Shown in pieces: positions 44,596-53,871 of a stretch of DNA of 64,000 bases. The stretch covers positions 310,001 to 374,000 of the forward strand of contig NZ_BMIF01000002.1 in assembly GCF_014641695.1 (NCBI RefSeq), given 5' to 3'. Positions within the stretch are counted from its first letter, which is position 1. The number at the start of each line of letters is the position of its first letter. A model generated the notes under the pieces. That model made no database searches and was not told the origin of the DNA. It saw only the letters and a list, made by a program, of their open reading frames with translations. A program made the position numbers and the translations under genes. This DNA is from Nitratireductor aestuarii (GTDB lineage Bacteria > Pseudomonadota > Alphaproteobacteria > Rhizobiales > Rhizobiaceae).

Positions 44596-44667
44596 ATCGT
44601 TTGTGGTTTGCATTTGGCGTAAATATTGTAGCAATTGGTGCTATGTACGGGTCAGCGGGAGGTGTCG

Positions 44668-45777
44668 ATGGTTAGGTTGCTGGCGAGCGTCAATGGCGTA
44701 AACGAGGCTGAAACAGCGCTACTCGGCAATGTCGATATCATCGACCTGAAGAACCCCGCCGATGGCGCATTGGGTGCCCTGCCACCGCAGGCGGTGCGCG
44801 AGGTGGTGGACTTCATCGCTGGCCAGAAGCCGGTGAGCGCGGTCTGCGGAAACCTCGCGATGGACCCCGGGCAGGTTCTGAAGGCAGCCGAGACCTATGC
44901 CGCTACCGGCGTCGACTATCTGAAGATCGGACTGCTGCGGGAACCGGAAGCAGCCGCCTGCATCCGCGCACTCGGGGAATTGGCCAAAAGCGTTAAAATC
45001 GTCGCCGTGCTTTTTGCCGATCAGGAGCCGGACCATGAGTTGCTGCCCCTGCTTGTCGAAAATGGGTTCCATGGCGTGATGCTGGACACGGCAGAAAAGA
45101 GCACGGGCGGGTTGTTGCGCAAACTCTCCGTCGATCGGGTGGCACGCTTCGTGGCCCAAGCCAAGGCGTTGCAGCTCAAGGTGGGCCTCGCCGGATCGCT
45201 GGAAGCGCCTGACATTCCCCGGCTTCTTCCGCTGGAACCGGATTTTCTCGGCTTCCGCAGCGCACTTTGCACCAGTGGCCGCGACAGCGCGATCGATGAA
45301 GACGCGATCCGCAGCATCCGTTTGCTCATCCCTGAAGAAGTGAAGGCCAACGGTGCGGCGCCTGCCGATTTTCGGCTGCTTGCGCGCGGCTACACGCCGG
45401 CGGAGGTGGATCTCGGCACGGACAAGATCTTCGTTCGTGAGTTCGTGCTGCCGATGGAAATCGGCGCCTACAGCCATGAACGCGGGCGCACGCAGAAGGT
45501 TCGTTTCGACGTCACGGCAGAGGTGCAGCGCGTCACCGATAATCCGCAGGACATGCGGCACGTCGTTTCCTATGACATCATCATGGACGGGATCCGTACG
45601 ATCGTCGCCTCCGGGCACATCGACCTCGCCGAAACGCTGGCGGAGAAGGTGGCGAGCCATGTTCTCGCCAATCCGCGCGTGGTGCGAGTTTTCGTGCGGG
45701 TCGAGAAGCTGGAGGTTGCGCCGGCGAGCGTAGGCGTGGAAATTGAGCGTGTGCGTCAGGAGGGAAGCACGAGATGA
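44668..45777 (+). CDS. fusion of MfnB (furan phosphate synthase) and dihydroneopterin aldolase
   Basis: A 369-residue two-domain protein. Residues about 1-235 form an MfnB (UPF0264/DUF556) barrel, with NVDIIDLKNPADGALGALP carrying the Lys and Asp of the (5-formylfuran-3-yl)methyl phosphate synthase, an early step of methanofuran synthesis. Residues about 255-365 are a FolB-like dihydroneopterin aldolase, with EIGAYSHERGRTQKVRFDV (catalytic Glu) and a Lys in VEKLEVAPAS. One protein thus serves both methylofuran and H4MPT synthesis. GGGAGG precedes the ATG. It leads a five-gene operon with 1-8 base overlaps. Confidence 0.88.
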   Translation: MVRLLASVNGVNEAETALLGNVDIIDLKNPADGALGALPPQAVREVVDFIAGQKPVSAVCGNLAMDPGQVLKAAETYAATGVDYLKIGLLREPEAAACIRALGELAKSVKIVAVLFADQEPDHELLPLLVENGFHGVMLDTAEKSTGGLLRKLSVDRVARFVAQAKALQLKVGLAGSLEAPDIPRLLPLEPDFLGFRSALCTSGRDSAIDEDAIRSIRLLIPEEVKANGAAPADFRLLARGYTPAEVDLGTDKIFVREFVLPMEIGAYSHERGRTQKVRFDVTAEVQRVTDNPQDMRHVVSYDIIMDGIRTIVASGHIDLAETLAEKVASHVLANPRVVRVFVRVEKLEVAPASVGVEIERVRQEGSTR

Positions 45778-46412
45778 GCCTGATAGTCGTGAAGCTCGGC
45801 GGAAGTACCGCTGCCGACACACGGCTCTTCGCTTGGATCAAGGCATTGACCAAGGCCAATGTGCCATTTGTAGTCGTGCCTGGTGGGGGATCCTTCGCGG
45901 ACCAGGTGCGGGAGGCACAGGGTAGGATCGGCTTTTCCGATGAGGCTGCGCACGAGATGGCGATCCTCGCCATGGATCAGTTTGGCCTGATGCTTTGTGA
46001 CCTCAGCCCCCGCTTCCGGCCAGCCAGGGAGAGGGAGGAGTTTTGGCAGGTGCTTGAGGAGGGAAACATGCCCGTCTGGCTACCGTCAACCATGACGATC
46101 GGGAGGAGCGATATCGCAGCTTCTTGGAGCGTTACGTCGGATTCGCTCTCCGCCTGGCTTGCCGGAACAATCGGGGCGGAAAAGCTCTTGCTGATCAAGC
46201 AGACCGACGAATTTTCGGAGGAGGATGACATAGCAGCGCTTCAGAGCAGAGGAATTGTCGACGAGGCGTTCGGCGCGATGATGCGGTCGAACGTGCGCTT
46301 GTTTGTGGCTGGCCCACAGCATCTCGCCGAGGCCGCTTCCCTGATGGAGCAGGGCAGGCTGCCGGGGCTCAACATCGCACACGGAACCAGAGCAAGGAGC
46401 GCAAGCGCATGA
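45774..46412 (+). CDS. amino-acid-kinase-fold protein, MfnE-like
   Basis: A 212-residue small kinase of the amino acid kinase superfamily. The nucleotide and phosphate motifs are VVKLGGSTA at the N-terminus and VVVPGGGSFADQVR; EKLLLIKQTDEFS follows in the C-terminal part. It overlaps the MfnB-FolB gene by four bases. By family and context it is the counterpart of archaeal MfnE, which phosphorylates aminomethyl-furanmethyl phosphate; other substrates cannot be excluded. Confidence 0.8.
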   Translation: MSLIVVKLGGSTAADTRLFAWIKALTKANVPFVVVPGGGSFADQVREAQGRIGFSDEAAHEMAILAMDQFGLMLCDLSPRFRPAREREEFWQVLEEGNMPVWLPSTMTIGRSDIAASWSVTSDSLSAWLAGTIGAEKLLLIKQTDEFSEEDDIAALQSRGIVDEAFGAMMRSNVRLFVAGPQHLAEAASLMEQGRLPGLNIAHGTRARSASA

Positions 46413-46960
46413 CAAAGCTGCATACGCCGCGCTGGGCCTGGGTGCTGACCGGCTCCGGCCACTTCTTCACCGAGAGTTTCGACATGATCCGCGAGCTCGA
46501 TCATTGCGATATCTTCGTCTCGAAGGCGGCGGAAGAAGTGCTGCGCATGTACAAGCTGAAGCTCGATTTTCCCGAGCATATGCGCATCCTGCGGGACAAG
46601 ACCGCGAGCTCGATCCCGGTGGGCGAGTTCTATCATGGCGTCTACCATACAGTCGTCATTGCGCCGGCGAGCTCGAATTCCGTGGCGAAATTCGTCTGGG
46701 GCATCTCGGATTCGCTGCCCAGCAATGTCTATGCCCAGGCGGGCAAGTGCCGGGTGCCCTCGATCGTGTTCGCCTGCGATACATCGCCCGAGATGATGAC
46801 GCGAGCACCGCACGGCATGGTGCCGGTCTATCCGCGCCGCATCGATCTGGAGAACACCGAGCGCCTGAAAACTGCCGATTACACGGTGGTGGTGGAAACG
46901 CTTGAAGAGCTTACGGATGCCATCAGGGCGCGACGCAAGGTGCTGGAAGGCCATGGCTGA
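46409..46960 (+). CDS. flavoprotein, dihydromethanopterin reductase-like (DmrB)
   Basis: A 183-residue flavodoxin-like flavoprotein of the archaeal type. It shows the loop LTGSGHFFTES at the N-terminus, then VIAPASSNSVAKFVWGISDSL, typical of the FMN-binding LPAD-like flavoproteins. In methylotrophs such proteins (DmrB) reduce dihydromethanopterin to H4MPT, the last step of cofactor synthesis. Overlaps with both neighbours are four and eight bases. Confidence 0.82.
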   Translation: MTKLHTPRWAWVLTGSGHFFTESFDMIRELDHCDIFVSKAAEEVLRMYKLKLDFPEHMRILRDKTASSIPVGEFYHGVYHTVVIAPASSNSVAKFVWGISDSLPSNVYAQAGKCRVPSIVFACDTSPEMMTRAPHGMVPVYPRRIDLENTERLKTADYTVVVETLEELTDAIRARRKVLEGHG

Positions 46961-48374
46961 GATCCGCGCGTTCCTCACCGGCAAGCTTGCGCGTCCAAGG
47001 CTAGAGAAGGTGCTCACAGGTCTCGGTCAGACGGATTTCGAGTGGCGGATCGTCGACACCGGCGTGAAGATCGCGGCGCTGATGACGGAGGAAATCATCA
47101 AGCGGCGGGTTGAGCTTCCGGAGGGGACGTCGCTTGCCGTTCTGCCAGGGCGGTTTCGCGGTGAACCGGAGCGGCTGGCGGAGCACTTCAAGGTTCCTTT
47201 CACGCGAGGGCCGGACGAATTGGCGGACCTTCCCGCGTTTCTTGGCAGTGAAGGTGGGCCGCCGGATCTTTCGGAGTATGACATCCGCATTTTCGCGGAG
47301 ATCGTCGATGCCTCGGCCTTGCCTATCGAAAAGATTGTCGAACGTGCGCAGGCCATGAAGGCTGCGGGAGCCGATGTGGTCGACATCGGCTGCCTGCCGG
47401 ATACGCCGTTCCCGCATCTTGCCGAAACGGTGCAGGCGCTGAAGCGGCTGGGCATTGCCGTCAGCGTTGATTCCGCCAACCCTGAGGAATTGCGCACGGC
47501 GAACCGCGCTGGAGCTGATTTCCTGCTGAGCCTTACCGAGGAGACCCTTTCGATTGCCTATGAAGGCGAGGCGGTTCCGGTGCTGATCCCAGCCGTTCCC
47601 GGCGACCTTGCATCGCTTGACCGCACCATCGAACGCGCGAAGGAGAAGGGCCTTCGCTTCATCGTCGATCCGGTCCTGGACCCGATCCATTTCGGCTTTG
47701 CTGCGTCGCTGCATCGCTATTACGAGACGCGCCAGCGCTGGCCTGACGTCGAGATCCTGATGGGGACGGGCAACCTGACGGAGCTCACGGATGCCGACAG
47801 TGCGGGCATTACGGCAACGATGCTGGGGCTCTGTTCGGAGCTTGCGATCCGCAATGTGCTGGTGGTCCATGTCAGCCCGCATACGGTGCGAACGCTGGAA
47901 GAGCACGATCTGGCGCGGCGGATGCTGTTTGCAGCACGCCGGGATGGATCGCTGCCGCGCAAGTATCATGCGGGGCTGCTGCAGGTGCATGACCGCAAGC
48001 CCTTCCCGTCGTCAACGGAAGACGTGGCGGAACTCGCCAGCGAGGTGCGGGACAGGAACTTCCGCATCATGACGAGCCCCGAAGGCGTGCATATTTTCAA
48101 CGCGCAGGGGCACCATGTGGCGCGCGATGCGTTTGAGCTTTTCCCGAAGCTTGGTGTTGAGAACGACGGCGCGCATGCCTTTTATCTCGGCGCGGAGCTT
48201 ACCAAGGCGGAGATCGCCTGGAGCCTCGGCAAGCGCTACGCACAGGATGAGCCGCTCAACTGGGGCGTGGCGGTGCCGGAGCGGGTGGAGGAGCGTTCGC
48301 GCCTGAAAGAGGCCGGGCACACGCTGCGGCTGAAGAAGAACGCTGGCAACAGCGACGAGGAAGAGGAAGGCTGA
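46953..48374 (+). CDS. dihydropteroate-synthase-like protein (DUF6513 type)
   Basis: A 473-residue protein: an N-terminal archaeal-type domain (about 1-130) followed by a DHPS-like barrel with AGADVVDIGCLPDTPFPH, GIAVSVDSANPEELRTA and FIVDPVLDPIHFGF. A related archaeal protein joins the pterin moiety to ribofuranosylaminobenzene phosphate, which suggests the same pterin condensation in H4MPT synthesis; this is inference. The C-terminus has a Lys-rich and Glu-rich tail. The ATG at 46953 overlaps the DmrB-like gene. Confidence 0.82.
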   Translation: MAEIRAFLTGKLARPRLEKVLTGLGQTDFEWRIVDTGVKIAALMTEEIIKRRVELPEGTSLAVLPGRFRGEPERLAEHFKVPFTRGPDELADLPAFLGSEGGPPDLSEYDIRIFAEIVDASALPIEKIVERAQAMKAAGADVVDIGCLPDTPFPHLAETVQALKRLGIAVSVDSANPEELRTANRAGADFLLSLTEETLSIAYEGEAVPVLIPAVPGDLASLDRTIERAKEKGLRFIVDPVLDPIHFGFAASLHRYYETRQRWPDVEILMGTGNLTELTDADSAGITATMLGLCSELAIRNVLVVHVSPHTVRTLEEHDLARRMLFAARRDGSLPRKYHAGLLQVHDRKPFPSSTEDVAELASEVRDRNFRIMTSPEGVHIFNAQGHHVARDAFELFPKLGVENDGAHAFYLGAELTKAEIAWSLGKRYAQDEPLNWGVAVPERVEERSRLKEAGHTLRLKKNAGNSDEEEEG

Positions 48375-48949
48375 TGCCGTATATTCGCGAGTCAATCCTC
48401 ACGACCGTGGACGGCGAGGGCGAGGTTCACATCGCGCCGCTCGGAATCATCCAGGATGGCGAACACTGGATCATCGCGCCGTTCCGCCCCTCCAAGACGC
48501 TCGACAATCTCCTGATGAACCCGGTCGCCGTTGCGAGCTACACGGATGACGTGCGGATCTTTGCCGGATGCCTGACCGGGCGCAAGGATTGGCCGATCGT
48601 GAGCATCAAGGACTGTCCGGTGCCGCGGCTCGCAGCCGCTCTCGCCCATAGCGTGCTGGAGGTCGTCGGTACGCAGGATGACGAGGTGCGTCCGCGCTTC
48701 CGCTGCCGTGTGATTTCAGAGGAAGCGCACGCGCCGTTCCTCGGCATGAATCGCGCCAGGGCGGCGGTTCTGGAGCTCGCCATTCTGGTGAGCCGCCTCA
48801 ACATGCTGCCACAAGAGAAAATCGAAGCCGAGCTCGCCTATCTCAAGATCGCCATCGACAAGACCGCCGGGCCGGAGGAACTCGAGGCATGGGACTGGCT
48901 GATGGAACGCGTGAACGACCATTTTCGCGATCAGCTGCCGACGATCTAA
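48374..48949 (+). CDS. DUF447 family protein
   Basis: A 191-residue protein of the DUF447 family, which is shared with methanogenic archaea. It starts with YIRESILTTVDGEGEVHIAPLG and has a split FMN-binding-like barrel; a helical C-terminal part (LEAWDWLMERVNDHFR) follows. It is the last gene of this operon, overlapping the previous one by one base. Exact role in C1 metabolism is unknown; an FMN-linked step in cofactor synthesis is possible. Confidence 0.82.
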   Translation: MPYIRESILTTVDGEGEVHIAPLGIIQDGEHWIIAPFRPSKTLDNLLMNPVAVASYTDDVRIFAGCLTGRKDWPIVSIKDCPVPRLAAALAHSVLEVVGTQDDEVRPRFRCRVISEEAHAPFLGMNRARAAVLELAILVSRLNMLPQEKIEAELAYLKIAIDKTAGPEELEAWDWLMERVNDHFRDQLPTI

Positions 48950-48972
48950 ATCATGTGCAGACCAATCTGAAG

Positions 48973-49003
48973 CCCTCGTGGTTCGGCAAGCTCACCATGA
49001 GGG
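48973..49003. repeat. palindromic intergenic repeat, copy 2
   Basis: CCCTCGTGGT and ACCATGAGGG form a 10-base stem (one G-T pair) around TCGGCAAGCTC, matching the copy at 30605-30651. It lies between two convergent genes and probably acts as a bidirectional terminator. Confidence 0.75.
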
Positions 49004-49017
49004 AGTTTGTGCTTGGT

Positions 49018-50055
49018 TCACAACCCAGGTACGGCCAATAGTGCTACCGCAGCGGCAGGGGCTGCGTCGCTTGCGGAAATGCGGCAGCTGTCTTCCGAGG
49101 GGAGCAATTCCGCAAAATCGATGAACTTCCGGTCCAGCCGCTGGGCGAGGCGCTTCACCTGCCAGCGGCCGATGCCGGCGCCGATCAGCGGTGCGTCATC
49201 CGGCAGGTCGCCCGAGACAAGGATCGCGGCATCGTGGATGGTGCGCAGCTGCCGCTCGGCAAACCAGAGTGCGATCTGCCGCCACTCGTAGTCGCGGAGG
49301 TCGCCGGCGTCGTGTCCCACGAGCCGTGACACCCGGGCGATCGAAGCCTCGACGGTCTTCGGGCCATTGTCGGCAGTGCGGTGCTGGTCGTCCTCGTCGC
49401 GTAGCACACCGAGGATGCGGTAGACGTCGGACATCGAGGCAAAATACTCATTCATCAGCGGCGTGAAGCGCCCGCGAACCGGCGCTTCGGATGCCACGGC
49501 GATGGGGAAGCTGCGGACGAACCCAGTGTAGACGAGCTCGCCATGCGCGAGCCGTTCGGCGTCGGTGTAACCCGAGGCCTGCACCTTGCCATCGCGGATG
49601 CGGAGTATGTCTGTGGTGGTCGAGCCCATGTCAACGAACAGCGCGTCGGGGCGGAGCGAGCCCACGAGCGATGCGGTGGCGTGCCAATTCGCGGAGGCAA
49701 CCTCCATCGGTATTTCGGCGGCCCGTTCCACGGAAACGAGGCCGGAGCGGGTGGCGTAAATCAGGTTGCGCGTGGTTGGAAATCGTTGTGCGATCTCCCG
49801 CAGGAGACCGGCGACGCCCTCGGCGCGTGTGGGATAAGCCTCGGATAGCTCACCGGTCATGGTGAAGGCGCAGACCGGCGCATCTTCGTAAAGGTGGCGC
49901 GATTGGTGGAGGGCGGCGTCCAGCGTCTCCATGCCCATCCAGAGCGGCATGCCGACGGTCATGGCAGCCACGACGCGGCCGTGCTCCACCCGCACCACCT
50001 TCAGATGCGCGCCGCCAATGTCGAAACCGACAACAGGATTTGAGCGTTCCGGCAT
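49018..50055 (-). CDS. H4MPT-linked C1 pathway protein, hydantoinase-like (MfnF-like)
   Basis: A 345-residue protein of the ASKHA/hydantoinase-related group. N-terminal VVGFDIGGAHLKVVRVE is the phosphate-binding loop, followed by MTGELSEAYPTRAEGV and a central LFVDMGSTTTDILRI. This is the H4MPT-linked C1 transfer pathway family whose archaeal relative, MfnF, joins the furan and tyramine-glutamate parts of methanofuran. AAGGTGA precedes the ATG at 50055. It is divergent from the HisA-like gene, 62 bases away. Confidence 0.85.
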   Translation of the reverse strand: MPERSNPVVGFDIGGAHLKVVRVEHGRVVAAMTVGMPLWMGMETLDAALHQSRHLYEDAPVCAFTMTGELSEAYPTRAEGVAGLLREIAQRFPTTRNLIYATRSGLVSVERAAEIPMEVASANWHATASLVGSLRPDALFVDMGSTTTDILRIRDGKVQASGYTDAERLAHGELVYTGFVRSFPIAVASEAPVRGRFTPLMNEYFASMSDVYRILGVLRDEDDQHRTADNGPKTVEASIARVSRLVGHDAGDLRDYEWRQIALWFAERQLRTIHDAAILVSGDLPDDAPLIGAGIGRWQVKRLAQRLDRKFIDFAELLPSEDSCRISASDAAPAAAVALLAVPGL

Positions 50056-50117
50056 CCGAGTTCACCTTGCTGCGTGATGAGACTAGAGTGGCGCATCATG
50101 CAAGCGAGGAGGCGCTG

Positions 50118-50807
50118 TTGCAAATCATTCCGGTGCTGGATCTGAAGATGGGCCAGGTGGTTCGCGCCGAAGGCGGCAAGCGCGACAGCTACCGCCCGAT
50201 CGTCACGCCGCTGAGTGATACGTCAGAGCCCCTTGGCGTGGCAAAGGGGTTGCTGCGCCTGCATCGCTTCAGGACATTCTACGTGGCGGACCTCGATGCG
50301 ATTGAGGGCAGGGGCGACAATCTTGATGTCATCAGCCAGTTGCGCGGCTTGGTGGGACGGGTCTGGGTCGATGCCGGGGTTGAGGATGAAGCCACGCTCG
50401 TCAAATTGCTTGCGGAAGACCATGTGCGCGTGGTTATCGGCAGCGAGAGCCAGGCTGACGCCGCGTTGCTTCTACGGTTTCGGGATGATCCGCGCATTGT
50501 ACTATCGCTCGACTTTTTCGCCGACGGCTATCGGGGACCGCGCGAGATGCTTGAGAAGCCGGACTTGTGGCCGGGCGAAGTGATCGTCATGACGCTTGCG
50601 AAAATCGGCGGAAGTTCTGGCCCGGATTTCGAGAAGCTCGAGGAAATCATTCGCCTCGCGCCCGACAGAAAAATCTACGCTGCGGGCGGTGTTCGCTCCG
50701 AAGACCACCTCAATAGGCTCGAGGAAATGGGTGTCGATGGCGTGCTTATGTCCAGCGCACTGCATGGGAACAGCTTGAAAAGCGAGATTTTCTCGCAGTA
50801 CGACTAG
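50118..50807 (+). CDS. HisA-related barrel protein
   Basis: A 229-residue (beta/alpha)8 protein related to HisA/HisF: QIIPVLDLKMGQVVRAEGG at the N-terminus, FYVADLDAIEG, SLDFFADGY and AAGGVRSEDHLNRLEEMGVDGVLMSSALH. Such proteins recur in methanogens and H4MPT methylotrophs and are distinct from true histidine HisA; the reaction is unknown. A TTG start at 50118 is chosen because GAGGAGG lies just upstream; a start at 50040 would overlap the divergent gene. Confidence 0.78.
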   Translation: MQIIPVLDLKMGQVVRAEGGKRDSYRPIVTPLSDTSEPLGVAKGLLRLHRFRTFYVADLDAIEGRGDNLDVISQLRGLVGRVWVDAGVEDEATLVKLLAEDHVRVVIGSESQADAALLLRFRDDPRIVLSLDFFADGYRGPREMLEKPDLWPGEVIVMTLAKIGGSSGPDFEKLEEIIRLAPDRKIYAAGGVRSEDHLNRLEEMGVDGVLMSSALHGNSLKSEIFSQYD

Positions 50808-51261
50808 CAACGACAATAAAAATGCTGTCAGTACATCCTGGAACATCGATGGCAAATGCTCTCAGCGCAAGCGGCAGCCGCAGTATGTGCCGGCCTCGCG
50901 TCGCCTCCGCTTGGATCATTTCAGTGTTTCATAGAAATGCTGCGATGATGCGAGCCGTTGTTAATTCCGGACGGAAAATCGGTTCCCATTTTTCCTGGTT
51001 TGCTCCAGGTTGTACTCAATGTTGCACACATGTGCCGCTCAGACAGCCTCGTGCCCCGCGATAAAGCAGGCAAATAGCAACGATCGCGAAGCATATACAG
51101 CATAAACACCATGAAGCAGGCGCAGAGTTGCGCCCGCATTTAAGGCTACGGGAGGCAATAACCGTATCGGCTCAGCTCTTTTGCTGAGGGCCGAGGCCAA
51201 CCATCGATTTCAAGTAGCTCCAGAGGGACCAGTATTCAGGGGTCCGCTCCGAGCGGTCAGT
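50808..51261. other. 454-base intergenic region holding a repeat
   Basis: Contains the second copy of the rhizobial-type repeat (50914-51009) and two small hairpins (51169-51188 and 51244-51256) that may end fae transcription. No gene is supported. Confidence 0.5.
50914..51009. repeat. rhizobial-type dispersed intergenic repeat, copy 2 (diverged)
   Basis: Shares GATCATTTCAG near its start, then AATTCCGGACGGAAAA and TTTTTCCTGG with 11430-11532. The internal inverted repeat has decayed, so it looks like an old copy. Confidence 0.6.
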
Positions 51262-51774
51262 TCATGACGGAGCACCAAACGGATGGGTAACGGAATTGCG
51301 CCGCTCGGTCACTTCGGCAGCTGTCGGTGTACCGTTTACAGCACGCTCGATCGCTTCCTTGGTGGCGCGATAGTTGTAATCCTGGATCTTCGCATCATCG
51401 CTGGCTTCCCAGTGGATGAAGACGCCAACACAGATAAACACGTCGTCCGCTTCGTCGGCCGGAATAATGCCTTCGGCGACCGCGTCCTGCACTGCCTTGG
51501 CAACGCCGTACTGCGCAGGTCCAAACATCTGCACCGCCTGCTTGGCACCCTTGATCGTAACCTTGTTGAACATCACGGTGTTGGGTTTGCAGGGAAGATT
51601 TGGTGCAATAACGGCAAGCAGTGTGGTGAAGCCGTCCTTGTTGTTTGTCAGTGCGTTACAGAAGGCAGCCTCTACCGGGCTTCCACGCGGGCCAATGAGC
51701 AGGTCGATATGCGCCACTTCATTGCCATCACCCACCAATGACTCGCCAACCATTACTTTATTGATTTTCGCCAT
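51262..51774 (-). CDS. fae: formaldehyde-activating enzyme
   Basis: A 170-residue enzyme that condenses formaldehyde with H4MPT to methylene-H4MPT. The family start is clear ([19 protein letters not shown]), with the putative catalytic His22 in [15 protein letters not shown], then [20 protein letters not shown] and [15 protein letters not shown] lies upstream of the ATG at 51774. It is separated by about 300 bases from the citG-like gene, so it probably has its own strong promoter, as expected for this very abundant protein. Confidence 0.97.
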   Translation of the reverse strand: MAKINKVMVGESLVGDGNEVAHIDLLIGPRGSPVEAAFCNALTNNKDGFTTLLAVIAPNLPCKPNTVMFNKVTIKGAKQAVQMFGPAQYGVAKAVQDAVAEGIIPADEADDVFICVGVFIHWEASDDAKIQDYNYRATKEAIERAVNGTPTAAEVTERRNSVTHPFGAPS

Positions 51775-52071
51775 ACCAATGTTCCTCCTAGACATGGTGA
51801 AAGTCCAAGGGTGCCGCACCAGGCAGACACCCAGTGGACCGACTATCCTTGTTGGCAGCACCCGGTATTCTACCAGGCCGGTTGGCTAGATAGTCACGGA
51901 AACTCGTCCTCCGCGAGTAGATTGAAGCATCAAGTTGGACTTATTGCAAGCTGGTCATTGAATGATGATTCAAGATTACGAATATTCGTGGGCTAAATAC
52001 TTCCGCGCTCGATCGCGCGGATTCTTGTGCGCTGCAAGAAAGTGCAAGTCTGTAGAAAAATCGGACCCTGG
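51775..52071. promoter_or_regulatory. upstream region of fae
   Basis: About 300 non-coding bases that should hold the fae promoter. A perfect 12-base palindrome, ACGAATATTCGT, lies at 51978-51989. I see no confident -35/-10 pair. Confidence 0.35.
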
Positions 52072-52920
52072 TCAGCTTGCAGCCCGGCTCATTTTTCTTA
52101 GTTCGCTGGCAAAACAAGTTGCGACCGTCAGGTCAGCCGAGGTTCCGGGATTGAGACCCCGCGCTTTCAGCGACTGGTCGAATGCCAGCAGCTTTTCCAT
52201 GCGTGCCTCAGGGTCTTCAGAGCTCAGATCGCGAAGGATTGCAGCGGCTTCGCGCCTTACTTCCGCTGCAGCGGGCTGGCCATGCTTGCGCAGGATGTGG
52301 CTGTCTTCGAAGAGGGAAAGAAAGGCGAGATAGGCAAAGATTGTCGGCCACATGCCGGTTTCACCGGCGTGAACGGCAGCTTCAAGTGCGGGTACGCCGG
52401 TTTCGAAGATGTCGGCATATCCGTTGGTATATTGCCTCGCGATCAGATCGCGATCGGCGGCGAGCGCCATGGCTTCCAGGATGCCGGTTTTCGGCTCCTC
52501 ACGCACATCGTGCTCACCAGCGGAACCAAGGCCACCCGGCGAGGTCAGACGGATCGCTTGGTAGATCGCGCGGGTATCTTCCAAGTCGAGCGATGTCAGG
52601 ATTTTTCCGACTGAGCCCCGGAGGTTTGCTGCGTTCCCTTCTGCGGCGCTGGCGAGCGGAACGCAGAGCAGGAGGATGCCCAGATTGGTGTTCGTCCGGA
52701 CGGTTTCGCGGGTTGCCGCAACTGCCTGAAGGATGCGCTCGCCCGGCGACTGGATCGGGTCGGCGACGATCGGCGCAGTTACGCGCGCGCTCTCCAGAAA
52801 GTCATGGATCGTCATCCGGTGGCCGTCAGCGAAGCGGTGCACGTTGCCCGGCTTCAGCGCATCGATCTCAGCTTCGCAGGCGGAACGGTACGCTTCCTCG
52901 ATCTGGCGGCGCGAAAGCAT
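52072..52920 (-). CDS. CitG-like triphosphoribosyl-dephospho-CoA synthase family protein
   Basis: A 282-residue protein of the CitG/MdcB family: ACEAEIDALKPGNVHRFADGH and LTSPGGLGSAGEHDV carry its conserved motifs, with TNTNLGILLLCVPLA between. Family members make the prosthetic group of citrate and malonate lyases, but no such lyase is here. Homologues recur in H4MPT gene clusters, so a step in H4MPT or methylofuran synthesis is likely; the reaction is unknown. It starts one base after the RimK-like stop. Confidence 0.82.
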   Translation of the reverse strand: MLSRRQIEEAYRSACEAEIDALKPGNVHRFADGHRMTIHDFLESARVTAPIVADPIQSPGERILQAVAATRETVRTNTNLGILLLCVPLASAAEGNAANLRGSVGKILTSLDLEDTRAIYQAIRLTSPGGLGSAGEHDVREEPKTGILEAMALAADRDLIARQYTNGYADIFETGVPALEAAVHAGETGMWPTIFAYLAFLSLFEDSHILRKHGQPAAAEVRREAAAILRDLSSEDPEARMEKLLAFDQSLKARGLNPGTSADLTVATCFASELRKMSRAAS

Positions 52921-52921
52921 G

Positions 52922-53845
52922 TCAGACTGGCACGGCGGTTTGCAGCGGGATGGAGCGTGTCGCGTCGAGCGCGGAGAGCATGCCCTCCACGATTGCCTCG
53001 CCGACATCGGTTTGCGCCACTGTCTGGAGCCCGGCCCAGGCAGGCATGGAGTTTACCTCGATCACAGGAAGCGAGCCGTCAGCCGCAGGAACGATGTCCA
53101 CGCCAGCGAAACCCGCCCCCACGGCGCGGGCAGCCCGGAGGGCGAGGTCAGACAATTGCGCGCGAAGCGCCAGCGGAACAGCCTCGGGCACTGCTCCACG
53201 TTGAACGTTCGTCACCCAGTCGTCGCCGCGACGGATCATCATGTCGACCACGCGACCGGCGCAGACGAAGACGCGAAAATCACGATAGGGCGGGCCATCG
53301 CGCCGGATGTAGCGCTGGAGGTAGTAGGTATCTGCCATGAGATCAGGCGCGGGCAAGTCTTGCACCTTGCGGATGAGCTTGATGCCTTTTCCCTGCGCAC
53401 CGAACAGCGGTTTGAGCACAAGTGGACCGTTGGATAGCTCGCGCTCGGCCACCGCTTGGGCCTGCTCCAGACCCTCCACCGCGAAGGTGGGAGGGGTTGG
53501 AATTCCGGCCTGCTGCAGGAGGAAGGTGGTCATGGATTTGTCGACGCAACGCTCGATCGATTGGGCAGAGTTCCACACCATGACGCCGAGGGAGCCCAAC
53601 GCATGCAGAATGCTCAGTCGCCGCGTGACAGCCTCGAACGTGCCCGCGCCCATGGAGCGGACAAGAACGGCATCCGGAAGCGTGTTGCCGAAGCCAGGCA
53701 TGGCAAAGCCCGAAGGGCTCGTGCTGTCAAAATGGACGGCTTCCAGCCGGGTGAGGTGAACCTCACAGGCGCGCTTTTCGAAGGCTCGAGCCAAGGACTT
53801 GCTGCGGTCGCCAAGCTGGCTAGAGATCATCAGGATCTTCCACAT
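52922..53845 (-). CDS. RimK-like ATP-grasp ligase of the H4MPT cluster
   Basis: A 307-residue ATP-grasp ligase. Visible motifs are CVDKSMTTFLLQQAGIPTPPTF, the LVLKPLFGAQGKGI lid and nucleotide loop, and GFAGVDIVP followed by IEVNSMPAWAGLQ, with the metal-binding Glu and Asn. It is the Orf9-type RimK relative of methylotrophs. By analogy with archaeal MptN it may add glutamate to H4MPT or methylofuran; this is inference. It lies between mch and the citG-like gene. Confidence 0.82.
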   Translation of the reverse strand: MWKILMISSQLGDRSKSLARAFEKRACEVHLTRLEAVHFDSTSPSGFAMPGFGNTLPDAVLVRSMGAGTFEAVTRRLSILHALGSLGVMVWNSAQSIERCVDKSMTTFLLQQAGIPTPPTFAVEGLEQAQAVAERELSNGPLVLKPLFGAQGKGIKLIRKVQDLPAPDLMADTYYLQRYIRRDGPPYRDFRVFVCAGRVVDMMIRRGDDWVTNVQRGAVPEAVPLALRAQLSDLALRAARAVGAGFAGVDIVPAADGSLPVIEVNSMPAWAGLQTVAQTDVGEAIVEGMLSALDATRSIPLQTAVPV

Positions 53846-53871
53846 TCAGTGCGGCTTTCCCTTTGCCACGC

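Noticed and set aside
46953-48374. Second folP
   Set aside because: Only the barrel is DHPS-like; the N-terminal domain and gene context fit H4MPT synthesis instead.
50118-50807. True histidine biosynthesis gene hisA
   Set aside because: It sits alone in the C1 cluster with no other his genes and resembles the HisA-related group found with H4MPT genes.
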